Of a stretch of DNA of 64,000 nucleotides, positions 38,743 through 50,159 are shown one piece after another. Origin of the DNA: Streptomyces sp. M41(2017). GTDB taxonomy: Bacteria; Actinomycetota; Actinomycetes; Streptomycetales; Streptomycetaceae. The translations under genes and the position numbers were made by a program. Location of the stretch: contig NZ_MWFK01000001.1 of the NCBI RefSeq assembly GCF_002078175.1, positions 5,766,001-5,830,000 of the forward strand, written 5' to 3'. Under the pieces are notes generated by a model. It was given only the letters and a program-made list of their open reading frames with translations. It had not been told where the DNA came from and made no database searches. Each line of letters opens with the position of its first letter. Position 1 is the stretch's first letter.

Positions 38743-39467
38743 GCGACCGGCTGCGCTGGCGGGCGGCCACGCTGACGGAGCGACGGCAGGAGACACCGGC
38801 CGCGAGCACCCTGATCCTGGACGTCCCCGGCTGGCCCGGACACCTCGCCGGCCAGCACGTGGACGTGCGGCTGACGGCCGCCGACGGCTACAGCACCCAG
38901 CGCAGCTACTCGATCGCCTCCGCGCCGGGCGCCGAGCACGTCGAGCTCACCGTCCAGCGCGTCGAGGACGGCGAGGTGTCGCCGTACCTCGTCGACGCGT
39001 TCGGCGCCGGTGACGCGGTGGAACTGCGCGGACCGGTCGGCGGCTGGTTCGTGTGGCGCCCCGAGCAGACCGAGCCCGTACTCCTCGTCGCCGGCGGCTC
39101 GGGACTCGTCCCGCTGATGGCGATGATCCGCGCCCGCCGTGCCGTCGGCGGCCGGTCGCCGTTCCGGCTCATCTACTCCGTGCGCACCCCCCAGGACCGG
39201 CTCTACCAGGACGAGCTGCGCCACACCGACCCGGGCCTGGACGTGGCGTACGTCTACACACGCACCGCCCCCGAGGCCGCGCGGCGCCCGCCCGGGCGGC
39301 TGCGCGCCGAGGACCTCGTGACGTCCGGGTGGCCCCCCGACTTCGAACCGACCGTCTACGTCTGCGGGCCCACCGGCTTCGTCGAGTACGCGGCCGACCA
39401 ACTGGTCGGACTCGGGCACGCCCCCGGACTCGTCCGTACCGAACGCTTCGGTCCCAGCGGAGGCTGA
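38712..39467 (+). CDS. FAD-dependent ferredoxin-NADP reductase-like protein
   Basis: 251 aa from ATG 38712, with GGAG 4 nt upstream, inside the end of the molybdo-enzyme gene. FAD-binding barrel (RSYSIASAPG, the RxYS motif; LVDAFGAGDAVELRGPVGGWFVW) and NAD(P)-binding half (VLLVAGGSGLVPLMAMIRAR, TVYVCGPTGFVEYAADQL). There is no 2Fe-2S domain at the C-terminus, so the electron acceptor must be the molybdo-enzyme itself or another protein. Its fixed neighbourhood with the sulfite-oxidase-like gene and the zinc-ribbon gene points to one electron-transfer unit. Family assignment is secure; partner assignment is inference. Confidence 0.9.
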   Translation: MARTAVPRRLGDRLRWRAATLTERRQETPAASTLILDVPGWPGHLAGQHVDVRLTAADGYSTQRSYSIASAPGAEHVELTVQRVEDGEVSPYLVDAFGAGDAVELRGPVGGWFVWRPEQTEPVLLVAGGSGLVPLMAMIRARRAVGGRSPFRLIYSVRTPQDRLYQDELRHTDPGLDVAYVYTRTAPEAARRPPGRLRAEDLVTSGWPPDFEPTVYVCGPTGFVEYAADQLVGLGHAPGLVRTERFGPSGG

Positions 39468-39468
39468 G

Positions 39469-39789
39469 ATGACCACGCTCCCCATCGACGCACCGTACGA
39501 CGCCTACGACGACGACGCCCACGAGGACGGCAACGTGCTGGCCGGGCCCCTCTCCGAGGTGTTCGCCGTCGACCTGACCGTGGCGGTCGCCACCTGCACC
39601 GGCTGCGGCAATGCGGGACCCGTCGCCCGGCTGCGGGTCTACGGCCGCGGGCCCGGGCTGATCGCCCGCTGCCCCGACTGCGCCCACGTCATGCTCCGGC
39701 TCGTCCGCGGCCCCGGCACCGCCTGGCTCGACCTGCGCGGAACCGTCAGCCTGCGCATCGCACTGCCCGACGCTCTCCCGGACGCGTAA
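39469..39789 (+). CDS. DUF6510-type zinc-ribbon protein
   Basis: 106 aa, ATG 39469, one base after the reductase stop, so co-transcribed and translationally coupled. An acidic N-terminus (DAYDDDAHEDGNVLAG) precedes a zinc ribbon with two CxxC knuckles, VATCTGCGNAGPV and ARCPDCAHVMLRLV, and ends WLDLRGTVSLRIAL. The family, as I recall it, is DUF6510 and accompanies this oxidoreductase pair in Streptomyces. It could assist metal or cofactor delivery; function unknown. Confidence 0.78.
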   Translation: MTTLPIDAPYDAYDDDAHEDGNVLAGPLSEVFAVDLTVAVATCTGCGNAGPVARLRVYGRGPGLIARCPDCAHVMLRLVRGPGTAWLDLRGTVSLRIALPDALPDA

Positions 39790-40035
39790 CGCACATCCGC
39801 CCACAGTCGGTCAGGATTCGAGAAGCGCACGGCAGCGGGCCTCACCTAGCCTTGCTCCCCGGGCGTCGTCACATCGCGCGCGCCGGCTTCGTCAGGGTGG
39901 TGGACGGAGGTTCCCGCCCGCCCCGCGGACGGAACCGACGCGACAGTGCCCGGCATCGCGGCCGGGGCTGGTTGGATCGAGCCAGGCGATGCCGACGGAG
40001 ACCGCGCAGGCGGCCGCCCGAGAGATGGAGAGACG

Positions 40036-42423
<2,388 letters not shown>

Positions 42424-42436
42424 ACGGCAAGGGCGC

Positions 42437-42470
42437 GCCCGGGTCCGGCAGCTCACTGCCGGGCCCGGGC
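42437..42470. terminator. Terminator of the UvrA-like gene
   Basis: 15-bp stem with one G-U pair (GCCCGGG-t-CCGGCAG / CTGCCGG-g-CCCGGGC), loop ctca, 14 bp after the stop codon. Confidence 0.78.
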
Positions 42471-42623
42471 AGGTCTCCTCCGTGACTTTGCGGAGCACGA
42501 AGAGGAGGCCCTCGCCGTCCGGGGTCCCGGGACAGCAAGCAGATGAAGAAATCGGGCGGGTGCCGAGATTTCTGAGCATTCAAGCACCTGGACAGCGGCC
42601 TGAGAAGTGGGCCTTTGAGGAGT

Positions 42624-45600
42624 TCACGGGCGCTTGTGGTTCACCAGTTCTCGTCCGGCGGGATAGGGGAGCGCCGCCGACAGCGACTCCGCCGTGTCGA
42701 AGGCCTGGTGGGCCTCGGTGACGCGGCCCAGGGCGGCGAGCGCGGCCGCATGGGCGATACGGGCGTCCGCTTCGGCCAGCCGCTCGCCCGCCTCGCACGC
42801 CCGGGCCGTCTCACGGGCCGCCAGCTCGGCGGCTCCAAGGCCGTCCCCCGTGCCCAGCCGTGCCCACGCGGTCAGGGGCGCGGCCCCCGTCGTCGCCGCG
42901 TCGGGCTCGGTCAGCAGCTCCAGGGCTGCTGCGGGGCGACGTCGGCGCAGCAGCAGTTCGGCCCGTGCCAGCCGCACCTCGTGCAGGGCCTGCTGATCAC
43001 CCTGCCCGTCCGCCGCGTCCGCGGCACGGGCGAGCAACTCCTCCGCGGACGGCGCGGTGCCGGCGTCAGGGCCGGCGCCCGGCCGCATCCGGACACGGGC
43101 GAGGGCGGCCAGCGCGTACGCCGTCGACCAGGTGACGGCCCCCTGCCGACGGTCGTCGTCCACCGCGGCCTCGGCCAGTGCGGCCGCCGTCCCCGGCTCT
43201 TCGAGCAGAAGATGCAGTTCGGCGAGGTTCGCACGCTCGAAGGCCGCCGCGGTCGGATCGCCCGAGCGCTCGGCGAGTTCGAGCGCGCGGCGGCCGGTCC
43301 GGGTGGCCTCCCGCAGCCTGCCCGAGCGCCGGGCGTGCTCCCGCAGGACGGAGAGGACCGACGCCAGTACCTGAGGATCGCCGTACGCCTCCGCGTGCGG
43401 CAGCGCCTCGTCGGCCACCGGACGCGCGTCACTGAACCGGCCCGCCAGCGCGAGCGCCGTGGCCTGCGCGGTGAGCGCCCTGGCCAGCAGACCCCGCCGT
43501 TCCGGTCCCGTCACCCGCTGGGCTGCCTCGTGCGCGGAGCGCGCCGCCTCGACGGCGTCCGGATAGTGCCCCGTCACGAAACACAGCACGGACCGGCCCA
43601 GATGATGGGCCGCCGCCGCGTCGGCGGCCGTACCCGGAGCGGGCGGTGACGCGTCGAGGAAGGCGAACCCCTCCGTGGCCGAACGCGACTTGGCGAGCAC
43701 CTCGGCCAGCCGCGCCGCCGCCAGCACCCGGCCGTCGCCGTCCCCGCGCCGCCGCATGTCCTCCAGGGCCTCCCGCAGGATCAGGGCCGCGTCGTCGTAG
43801 CGGGCCATGCGGCGCAGCACCGCGGCCCGGTCGATCCTGATCCAGGCAGCCTCGGCCGCCGCGGAGTCGAGGCGCTCCGTCAGCTGCACGTAGTAGTGGT
43901 CGGCCGCGTCGTTGGCGCACAGCGCGGCGGCGCGCTCCGCCGCCCGGCGCAGGAACCCGGTCGCACGCGGGTCGTCGGCCAGCGTCAGATGGACGGCGAG
44001 CGTGTCCACCGCCTCGGGCCTGCGCCGCAGTACGGTCTCGGCGTACGCGGAGTGCAGCAGCCGGCGCCGGGCGGCCGACAGGCGTTCGTAGCAGGTGAGC
44101 CGGATCAGCGGGTGCCGGAAGGCGAGCCCGGGCGCGCCCTGACCGTCGGTGACCACGTCGCGTTCGGTGAGCACGGACGCCGCGATGGCCGCGTCCGCTC
44201 CCGCCGTGGCCTCCGCGGGCGACAGCGGCGGATGCAGACCGCCGCCCGCGACGTCGAGGACGTCCGAGAGCGCCGCGTCGCCGCCCGCCGCCGCGACGGC
44301 CTCCACCACCCGGCGCGCCGCAGGACCCAGCCGCGCCAGCCGCTCGGCGACCAACTGCCGCACGCCGTCCGGTGTTTGACTGCCCGCGTCGTCGGGAGCA
44401 GAGGCGAGTTCCAGGGCGAACAACGGGTTGCCCAGGGACAGTTCCCACACCCGCTCGGGCGGCTCGTGTCCGGGCGGCAGGCCCAGAGTGTCGGCGGCGA
44501 GGGCGAGGCAGTCGGCGCGAGTGAGCCGCTCCAGGCCGACACGTTCGGCCAGCTGCTGCCGTACGAGGGTGTCCAGGACGGTGAGCCGGGGGTCGAACTC
44601 CGCGAGTTCCTCGGAACGGTAGGTCACGAGGAAGCGCCAGTCGGCGTGCGCGGCCGCCGCACGCCGGGCCAGATGGCTCAGGAGCTGCCAGGACCCCACG
44701 TCGGCGGCGTGCAGGTCGTCGAGGACGACGAGTACCGGTGCGGTCGTGGCGAGATCGTGGAGCATCGCTGCCGTCGAACGGAACAGCCGCTCCCGCTCCT
44801 CCTCCGGGCTGCGCTCGGCGGCCGCGCCGACCTGCCCCAGCGAGGGGAGCAGCGACGCCAGTTCGGGATGCTCGGTACCGGTCCGTGCCCGTTCGGCGGG
44901 CGGCCGTTCCGCCAGCCATCCGTCGAGCGCCTCGGCGAACGCGCCGAACGGGGTGTGGCCCTCCGCGTCATGACCCGCACCCCACAGCACGGCCGTCCCG
45001 GAGGCGAAGGCCTGCCGGGCCGCTTCGAGAGCGAGCCGCGTCTTGCCGAGCCCCGCCTCCCCGCCGATCAGCCGCACGGGCGGACCGCCCGCCCGCAACA
45101 GGTCGTCGAGCGCCCGGCCGCGTCCGCGCAGCGGCGCGGGCACGGCGCCCCGCAGGACGGCGGGCGGCAGGAAGGCCTGCCCGGCCGCGGTGGCCGGCCC
45201 GGCGGGGCTGTCCGTGTCGAGCGCCTGGAGGTGCAGCCGCTCGGTCACGGGGCCCGGGCGGATGCCGAGTTCGCCGTCCAGCGCCTGCCGACAGGCGTGG
45301 AACTGGCGTATCGCCTGACGGCGCAGTCCCTGCCGCAGACTGGCCCGCATCAGGAGCTGGTGGGCACGTTCCTCGGCGGGATGCTCGTCGAGGACCTGCC
45401 GCGCCGTGGCCGCGGCCTCCTCGGGCGCACCGTCGTCGAGGAGCGCCTCGGCGAGCGTGAGGCGCAGCCGGTCGCGGAGCCCGGCGAGCCGTTCACGCAG
45501 CGCCCGGGCCCAGTCCGCGTAGCGGTCCTCGGGCAGGAGCTCGCCGGTGAACGCGTCCAGCGCGGCGGCCAGTCCGGGGGCGGTCGGCGTGCGCAGCGCG

Positions 45601-46016
45601 TCCTCGGCCAGCCGCTCGGCGTGGTCGGTGTCGATCCACACGGTCCCCGCGTCCAGACGCAGGAGAGCACCGTCGGAGACGAGGTAGGAGGAGGCCCTGC
45701 GGGGGGCGAGTTCCGGTTCGAGGGCGCGGCGGGCGGCGTGCAGGGCCACCCGCAGGCTCCCCAGGGCCTGCTGGGGATCGGCGTCGGGCCAGCACACCTC
45801 CGTCGCCTGCTCGCGGTGCAGGCTGTGCCCGGGCGCGACGGCGAGGAGCTTCACCAGGGCCTGCGCGCTGGGCCGCGGCCAGCGCTCCGCGAGCGCGGGC
45901 CCACCGTCACGTGTGACGTGAAAACCGCCGAAAAGGTGCAGGCGCAGCAGTGGGGGAGTGCCGGCCGACCCCTCGGCGGGGTGACCTGGTGGCTGGTTCG
46001 TGTAGTGCTCACCCAT
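42624..46016 (-). CDS. Large SARP-type regulator: winged helix, BTAD, ATPase and TPR region
   Basis: 1130 aa from ATG 46016. Order: OmpR-like winged helix (about 24-115: LRLHLFGGFHVTRDGG, ALVKLLAVAPGHSLHREQATEVCWP), bacterial transcriptional activation domain (about 116-265: LPEDRYADWARALRERL, RAHQLLMRASLRQGLRRQAIRQF), AAA/STAND ATPase (about 295-650: GGEAGLGKTR with Lys325, VLVVLDDLHAADVGSW), then helical TPR-like repeats to the end. There is no LuxR HTH at the C-terminus. Such AfsR/RedD-like or 'large SARP' proteins activate antibiotic clusters. The lone P450 upstream and UvrA-like gene downstream may be remnants of, or linked to, a specialised-metabolite locus (inference). SARP proteins bind direct heptamer repeats at 11-bp spacing. 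Confidence 0.9.
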   Translation of the reverse strand: MGEHYTNQPPGHPAEGSAGTPPLLRLHLFGGFHVTRDGGPALAERWPRPSAQALVKLLAVAPGHSLHREQATEVCWPDADPQQALGSLRVALHAARRALEPELAPRRASSYLVSDGALLRLDAGTVWIDTDHAERLAEDALRTPTAPGLAAALDAFTGELLPEDRYADWARALRERLAGLRDRLRLTLAEALLDDGAPEEAAATARQVLDEHPAEERAHQLLMRASLRQGLRRQAIRQFHACRQALDGELGIRPGPVTERLHLQALDTDSPAGPATAAGQAFLPPAVLRGAVPAPLRGRGRALDDLLRAGGPPVRLIGGEAGLGKTRLALEAARQAFASGTAVLWGAGHDAEGHTPFGAFAEALDGWLAERPPAERARTGTEHPELASLLPSLGQVGAAAERSPEEERERLFRSTAAMLHDLATTAPVLVVLDDLHAADVGSWQLLSHLARRAAAAHADWRFLVTYRSEELAEFDPRLTVLDTLVRQQLAERVGLERLTRADCLALAADTLGLPPGHEPPERVWELSLGNPLFALELASAPDDAGSQTPDGVRQLVAERLARLGPAARRVVEAVAAAGGDAALSDVLDVAGGGLHPPLSPAEATAGADAAIAASVLTERDVVTDGQGAPGLAFRHPLIRLTCYERLSAARRRLLHSAYAETVLRRRPEAVDTLAVHLTLADDPRATGFLRRAAERAAALCANDAADHYYVQLTERLDSAAAEAAWIRIDRAAVLRRMARYDDAALILREALEDMRRRGDGDGRVLAAARLAEVLAKSRSATEGFAFLDASPPAPGTAADAAAAHHLGRSVLCFVTGHYPDAVEAARSAHEAAQRVTGPERRGLLARALTAQATALALAGRFSDARPVADEALPHAEAYGDPQVLASVLSVLREHARRSGRLREATRTGRRALELAERSGDPTAAAFERANLAELHLLLEEPGTAAALAEAAVDDDRRQGAVTWSTAYALAALARVRMRPGAGPDAGTAPSAEELLARAADAADGQGDQQALHEVRLARAELLLRRRRPAAALELLTEPDAATTGAAPLTAWARLGTGDGLGAAELAARETARACEAGERLAEADARIAHAAALAALGRVTEAHQAFDTAESLSAALPYPAGRELVNHKRP

Positions 46017-46127
46017 GAGCGCGTCACTCTAGACGGCCTGGCAGGGGAGGTGCGCAGGCACCCCGGTGACGGCCCGGGGCGGATCGTGCGGAGCGCGCCC
46101 GGCGTGGCCGCGGTCGACGTCCGCCGG

Positions 46128-46156
46128 CCCCGTGTCCCGCGTCCACCGGGACGGGG
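46128..46156 (-). terminator. Hairpin between P450 and SARP genes
   Basis: CCCC-gt-GTCCC, 9-nt loop, GGGAC-GGGG: nine paired bases with a 2-nt bulge, about 125 bp beyond the P450 stop on the reverse strand and 110 bp before the SARP start. Confidence 0.42.
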
Positions 46157-46279
46157 TCCGCTGCCGCGCACCCGCCCCGCCCGGGCGAACCGGAGCGGGG
46201 CGTCGCGGCCGGTCACCACCGGCACGGCGTGGATGCGGCGTGGCAGGGCTCCGGCCGGCACGGAGCCCCGCCGCCCGTG

Positions 46280-47506
46280 CTACCCGGCCACCGCGTCGAA
46301 GACCACCGGCAGCGACCGCGGGCCGCGGGTGAAGACACCCTGCTCGGCGGGGTCGAAGCCGTCGGCGAGGCGGAGGCCGGGCAGAGCGTCGAGGAGCTGG
46401 TTCACACCGGTCTCGACCTCCGCCTTGGCGAGGAGCGCCCCCACGCAGAAGTGCCGCCCGAGGGCGAAGGCGAGATGGTCCGCGGCGGCGGTGAACGCGG
46501 AGGTCGTGCTCAGGTCGTCGCGGAAGATGTCGAAGCGGTCGGGCTCGCGATAGCGGTCCCCGTCACGGTTCGCGGAGCCGATCAGGCACGTCACGGTGGC
46601 ACCCGCCGGGATGACACCACCGGAGACCTCCACCTCCGTGGCGGACTGCCGCATGATCATGTGGACCGGAGGGGTGTACCGCAGCGTCTCGGCGAAAGCC
46701 GCCGCGATCAGGGTGCGGTCCTCCCGGACGGCCGCCAACTGGTCAGGATTCCGCAGGAGGTTGGCGAAGACGCTCGCGATCGCCTTGTCGGTGGTCTCGC
46801 CCCCGGCCGCCAGCAGCAGACTGCAGAACGCCTTGATGTCCTCGTCGCTCATCCGCACGCCGTCCACCTCGGCGGCACACAGCACGGACAGCAGATCCTC
46901 ACCCGGGCTCTCCCGCCGCTCGCGGATCACCGGGATCATGTACTCGGCGAACTCCACCCGGGTGCGCTCGCCGGCCGCCGTCACCTCCGGATCGGCCGCG
47001 AGGTTGCCGAGGAACGCGATCACGGCCGTGTACCAGCCGTGGAAGCGGGTGTGGTCGGCCTTGTCCAGGCCCAGCATGTCGGCGATCACGTTGACCGGGA
47101 GCCGCGTGGCGTAGTCGCTGACGAGGTCCGCGGAACCGGAGTGCCGGAAGGCGTCGATGAGTTCGCGCGAGTTGCGCTCGATGACCGGCAGGAACTTCTC
47201 CTGCAGATCGCTGCCCCGGAACGCCGGCGCCACCAGCGCCCGCCGCACGGAGTGTTCCCGCCCGCTCAGCTGAAGGATCGTCCGGCCGTGCACCGGCTCC
47301 AGCTGCCAGTTGTAGTTGTCGGTCGTGAACTCGGCCTTCTTGTCCTTGAAGACCCGCTCGACATCCGCGTACCGCGAGACGATGTAACTCTGCATCGCCT
47401 CGTGCCAGATCAGCGGCTCCTCCTCCCGCATCACCCGGTAGGCCGGATACGGGTCGGCGGCGAACTCGGGTGAAAGGATGTCGGGGGCCTGTCGTGCCGT
47501 GGACAT
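46280..47506 (-). CDS. Cytochrome P450
   Basis: 408 aa from ATG 47506 with GAGGAG 4 nt upstream; a frame open far upstream is not coding. Soluble class I bacterial P450. Oxygen-activation helix LLLAAGGETTDKAIAS (acid-alcohol pair E-T), ExxR in AETLRYTPP, heme ligand loop AFALGRHFCVG with Cys354. The substrate-recognition region starts LIWHEAMQSYIVSRYADV. No ferredoxin gene is adjacent, so electrons come from a distant ferredoxin system. CYP family cannot be named by eye. Its own promoter is likely at 47546-47574. Neighbouring SARP regulator on the same strand downstream. Confidence 0.93.
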   Translation of the reverse strand: MSTARQAPDILSPEFAADPYPAYRVMREEEPLIWHEAMQSYIVSRYADVERVFKDKKAEFTTDNYNWQLEPVHGRTILQLSGREHSVRRALVAPAFRGSDLQEKFLPVIERNSRELIDAFRHSGSADLVSDYATRLPVNVIADMLGLDKADHTRFHGWYTAVIAFLGNLAADPEVTAAGERTRVEFAEYMIPVIRERRESPGEDLLSVLCAAEVDGVRMSDEDIKAFCSLLLAAGGETTDKAIASVFANLLRNPDQLAAVREDRTLIAAAFAETLRYTPPVHMIMRQSATEVEVSGGVIPAGATVTCLIGSANRDGDRYREPDRFDIFRDDLSTTSAFTAAADHLAFALGRHFCVGALLAKAEVETGVNQLLDALPGLRLADGFDPAEQGVFTRGPRSLPVVFDAVAG

Positions 47507-47545
47507 GAAACTCCTCGAACTGGACGCCGGGGTCACTCCGGGCGT

Positions 47546-47574
47546 ACTGATCACCCGACGAGTCGAACAGTCAA
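47546..47574 (-). promoter_or_regulatory. Putative promoter of the P450 gene
   Basis: On the reverse strand TTGACT (47574-47569), 17-bp spacer, ATCAGT (47551-47546), about 40 bp before the ATG. The -35 is near consensus; the -10 is imperfect. Confidence 0.4.
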
Positions 47575-47616
47575 CGTGTCCTCGAATCCGGGGTGTTGAG
47601 GAGGGTGCTGCGCACT

Positions 47617-49935
47617 TCATCGCTCGGCCGACGGCCCGGTCGACGGGGGCGCGTCGCCCTCCGCGAGGAGCCGGCCGTCGAGTTCGACGGCCAGCGGAGT
47701 GGCGACGAACATCGAGGAGTACGTGCCCACCGCCAGGCCGATGAGAAGAGCCAGGGCGAAGTCGGTGAGCGAGCCGCCGCCGAACACCGCCAGCGCCGTC
47801 AGGACGAAGGCCGCGCCCACACCGGTGTTGACCGTACGCGGCAGCGTTTGCAGCAGCGCCCGGTCGGCCGTGCGGGAGAAGGGCACCGTGCTGTCGAGGC
47901 GGCGCAGCTCCCTGATGCGGTCGAAGACGACCACCGAGTCGTTCACGGAGTAGCCGATGACGGTCAGCAGCGCGGCGAGGAACACGCCGTCGACCGGCCT
48001 GCCCCACCAGGCGAAGACACCGAGGAGGATCACGACGTCGTGGGCGAGCGCGGCGACCGCCGAGGTGCCCAGCAGCCAGCGGAAACGGGCGGCGAGGTAG
48101 ACGAGTTGGGCGGCGAGGGCGACAGCGAGAGCGATCAGCGCTCCGCGTCGAAGCTCCCGTCCGAGGCTCGGGCCGATCGACTCGTCGCGCACCGTCTCGG
48201 CCCGCGGCGCCAGATCCTTCACCACCGCGCTGACGGAGGCTGCCTGCGCGTTCGTCAGCGGGCCCGTCCTGACGATGACCCGGTCGTTCCCGGCGCCCTG
48301 GACGACAGCGTGCGGAAAGCCGGCCTCGGCGAGCGCGACGCGCAGCCGGTCGGGGGCGACGGGAGTCGTCGTGGCGTACTCGACGAGTCGGCCACCGGTG
48401 AACTCCACACCGAGGTCCAGGCCTCGCGCGGCCATCCCGGAGGCGGCCAGCACGAGGGCGACCGCGGATCCGGCCAGCCAGCGGCGCGGCGTACGCATCG
48501 GCCGGGGATTCCAGCGCCGCAGTCCGTCGCGGACGTGGCCCGTGTGGGCGATACCGGTGAGCCGTGGACGCCGGCGGGCCCAGGGGCGACCCACCGTGTG
48601 TTCGGCGAGCGCGCGCGTGACGACCAGGGCGCTGACCATCGACGCCAGAACGCCGATGCCCAAGGTGACCCCGAAGCCGCGCACGGGACCCGAAGCGAGG
48701 AAGAAGAGCAGGACAGCGGCGATGAGGGTGGTGACGTTGGAGTCCGCAATGGCACTGAAGGCGCCGCGGAAACCGGCGTTCAGCGAGGAGCGGGGCGTGG
48801 CACGGGCCCGGCCGGCGTGCTCCTCGCGGGCGCGCTCGAAGACCAGCACGTTGGCGTCGACCGCCATCCCGATGGCCAGGACGAACCCGGCGAGCCCCGG
48901 CAGGGTGAGTGTGGCGCCGACGGCGGCCAGCGCCGCGTAGGAGATCAGGCCGTAGCAGGCGAGGACGATCGTCGCCAGCACGCCCATGAGCCGGTAGGCG
49001 ACGCAGAGGAACAGCGCGGTCAGCGCCGTTCCGACGACCGCGGCCCACGCGCCCGCCCGGATCGCCTCGGCCCCGAGGGACGGCCCGACGACCCGCTGCT
49101 CGACGGTCTCCACCGGCACCGGAAGGGCGCCCCCCGCGATGAGCAGCGCCAGCTCGCGGGCCTCGGCGCCGTCGAACGAGCCGTTGATGCGCGTCGCCCC
49201 GCCGCCGATCCCGGAGCCGCACGAGACCGAAGGGTCGACCTGAGGGGAGGAGATGACCTTGCCGTCCAGCACGATGGCCACGCGGCGCGCGGGATCTCCC
49301 GCCGGGTGACAGGCCGCCTCGCCGGTCAGCCGGGCCCATCCGTCACGACCGGCCCCCCTGAAACCGACCGCGACGTGCCACCCGGCTCCGGTCTCTCCGT
49401 CGAAGAGGGCGTCCGCCGAGGTGATGTCCGCACCGGTCAGGGCCGGAGCCCGCAGGCGCAGCAGCGTGCCGGACTCGTCCGGCAGAACCTGCTGGTGAGG
49501 CCGCTTGGGGAGGGGCAGGGGCGTGTCGTCCGGGCCGGCGGCGATGCCGAGAACGGGGTGGACGGTTAGCTGAGCCGTGCGGCCGAGCAGGTCGGCCGCG
49601 TGCCGGGGGTCCTGCACGCCGGGCAGTTCGACGACGATCCGGTCGCCGCCGGAGCGGACGACGGTGGCTTCGGAGACCCCGAGCGCGTCGACACGCCCGC
49701 GCAGCACCTCCACGGTGCGGTCCATGGCGCCGGCCCGGTCGACGCTTCCGCCGTCCGACCCGGCGCCCGTGTCCGCCGCCGCGTCGGCCGGGGAGGGCGG
49801 CCGGGTCTCCAGCACGATCTGGGTTCCGCCCCGCAGGTCCAGACCGAGCTGGAGGGGCACGGTCAGCGCCACGGCGAGGGAGAGGGCGACGACGGCGAGA
49901 GAGATCAGCGCGCGGATGCGCGGGGCGCCGGGCAC
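47617..49935 (-). CDS. secDF: SecDF fused protein-export membrane protein
   Basis: 772 aa from GTG 49935, with GGAGG 6 nt upstream. Accessory component of the Sec translocase, using proton motive force to pull proteins through. SecD half (1 to about 450): LGLDLRGGTQIVLET (signature DLRGG), RGRVDALGVSEATVVR, IVVELPGVQDP, LDGKVISSPQV, then six TM helices including GFVLAIGMAVDANVLVFERAREE. SecF half (about 460-772): LDLGVEFTGGRLVEY, IGYSVNDSVVVFDRIRE, VGTYSSMFVATPLAVELD. The fused form is additional to the separate secD/secF that streptomycetes have by yajC. From memory it is the SCO6160 counterpart in S. coelicolor. It is followed on the chromosome by a two-component system on the same strand. 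Confidence 0.94.
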   Translation of the reverse strand: MPGAPRIRALISLAVVALSLAVALTVPLQLGLDLRGGTQIVLETRPPSPADAAADTGAGSDGGSVDRAGAMDRTVEVLRGRVDALGVSEATVVRSGGDRIVVELPGVQDPRHAADLLGRTAQLTVHPVLGIAAGPDDTPLPLPKRPHQQVLPDESGTLLRLRAPALTGADITSADALFDGETGAGWHVAVGFRGAGRDGWARLTGEAACHPAGDPARRVAIVLDGKVISSPQVDPSVSCGSGIGGGATRINGSFDGAEARELALLIAGGALPVPVETVEQRVVGPSLGAEAIRAGAWAAVVGTALTALFLCVAYRLMGVLATIVLACYGLISYAALAAVGATLTLPGLAGFVLAIGMAVDANVLVFERAREEHAGRARATPRSSLNAGFRGAFSAIADSNVTTLIAAVLLFFLASGPVRGFGVTLGIGVLASMVSALVVTRALAEHTVGRPWARRRPRLTGIAHTGHVRDGLRRWNPRPMRTPRRWLAGSAVALVLAASGMAARGLDLGVEFTGGRLVEYATTTPVAPDRLRVALAEAGFPHAVVQGAGNDRVIVRTGPLTNAQAASVSAVVKDLAPRAETVRDESIGPSLGRELRRGALIALAVALAAQLVYLAARFRWLLGTSAVAALAHDVVILLGVFAWWGRPVDGVFLAALLTVIGYSVNDSVVVFDRIRELRRLDSTVPFSRTADRALLQTLPRTVNTGVGAAFVLTALAVFGGGSLTDFALALLIGLAVGTYSSMFVATPLAVELDGRLLAEGDAPPSTGPSAER

Positions 49936-50077
49936 GGCAGGCCTCCGGTGGGTGGCTCGGGGTGGGTGGTCGGACGCGGGGTGCGCGGCGGCCTCGGGCG
50001 GCGGACGGATCGGCAGGGAGTGCGCCTCGGCCGACGTCCGGGCGCGTCCGGGGGCATGGCGCTTCGGCCGAGGAAGG

Positions 50078-50122
50078 CCTCAGGGCTCCGACGGGGGAGT
50101 GGGCGGCCGGAGCCCTGAGGCG
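50078..50122 (-). terminator. Terminator of the response-regulator operon
   Basis: Perfect 14-bp stem (GCCTCAGGGCTCCG / CGGAGCCCTGAGGC) with a 17-nt loop, 38 bp beyond the response-regulator stop on the reverse strand. Confidence 0.72.
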
Positions 50123-50159
50123 GTCGGCGGGTGTTGGTTCGGCGCGGTCGCCCGGGGGA

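Noticed and set aside
47507..49339. Long N-terminal extension of the P450 frame through the SecDF gene
   Set aside because: It runs antiparallel in frame only by GC bias, lies in the region coding for SecDF in another frame, and the P450 has a good start with GAGGAG at 47506.
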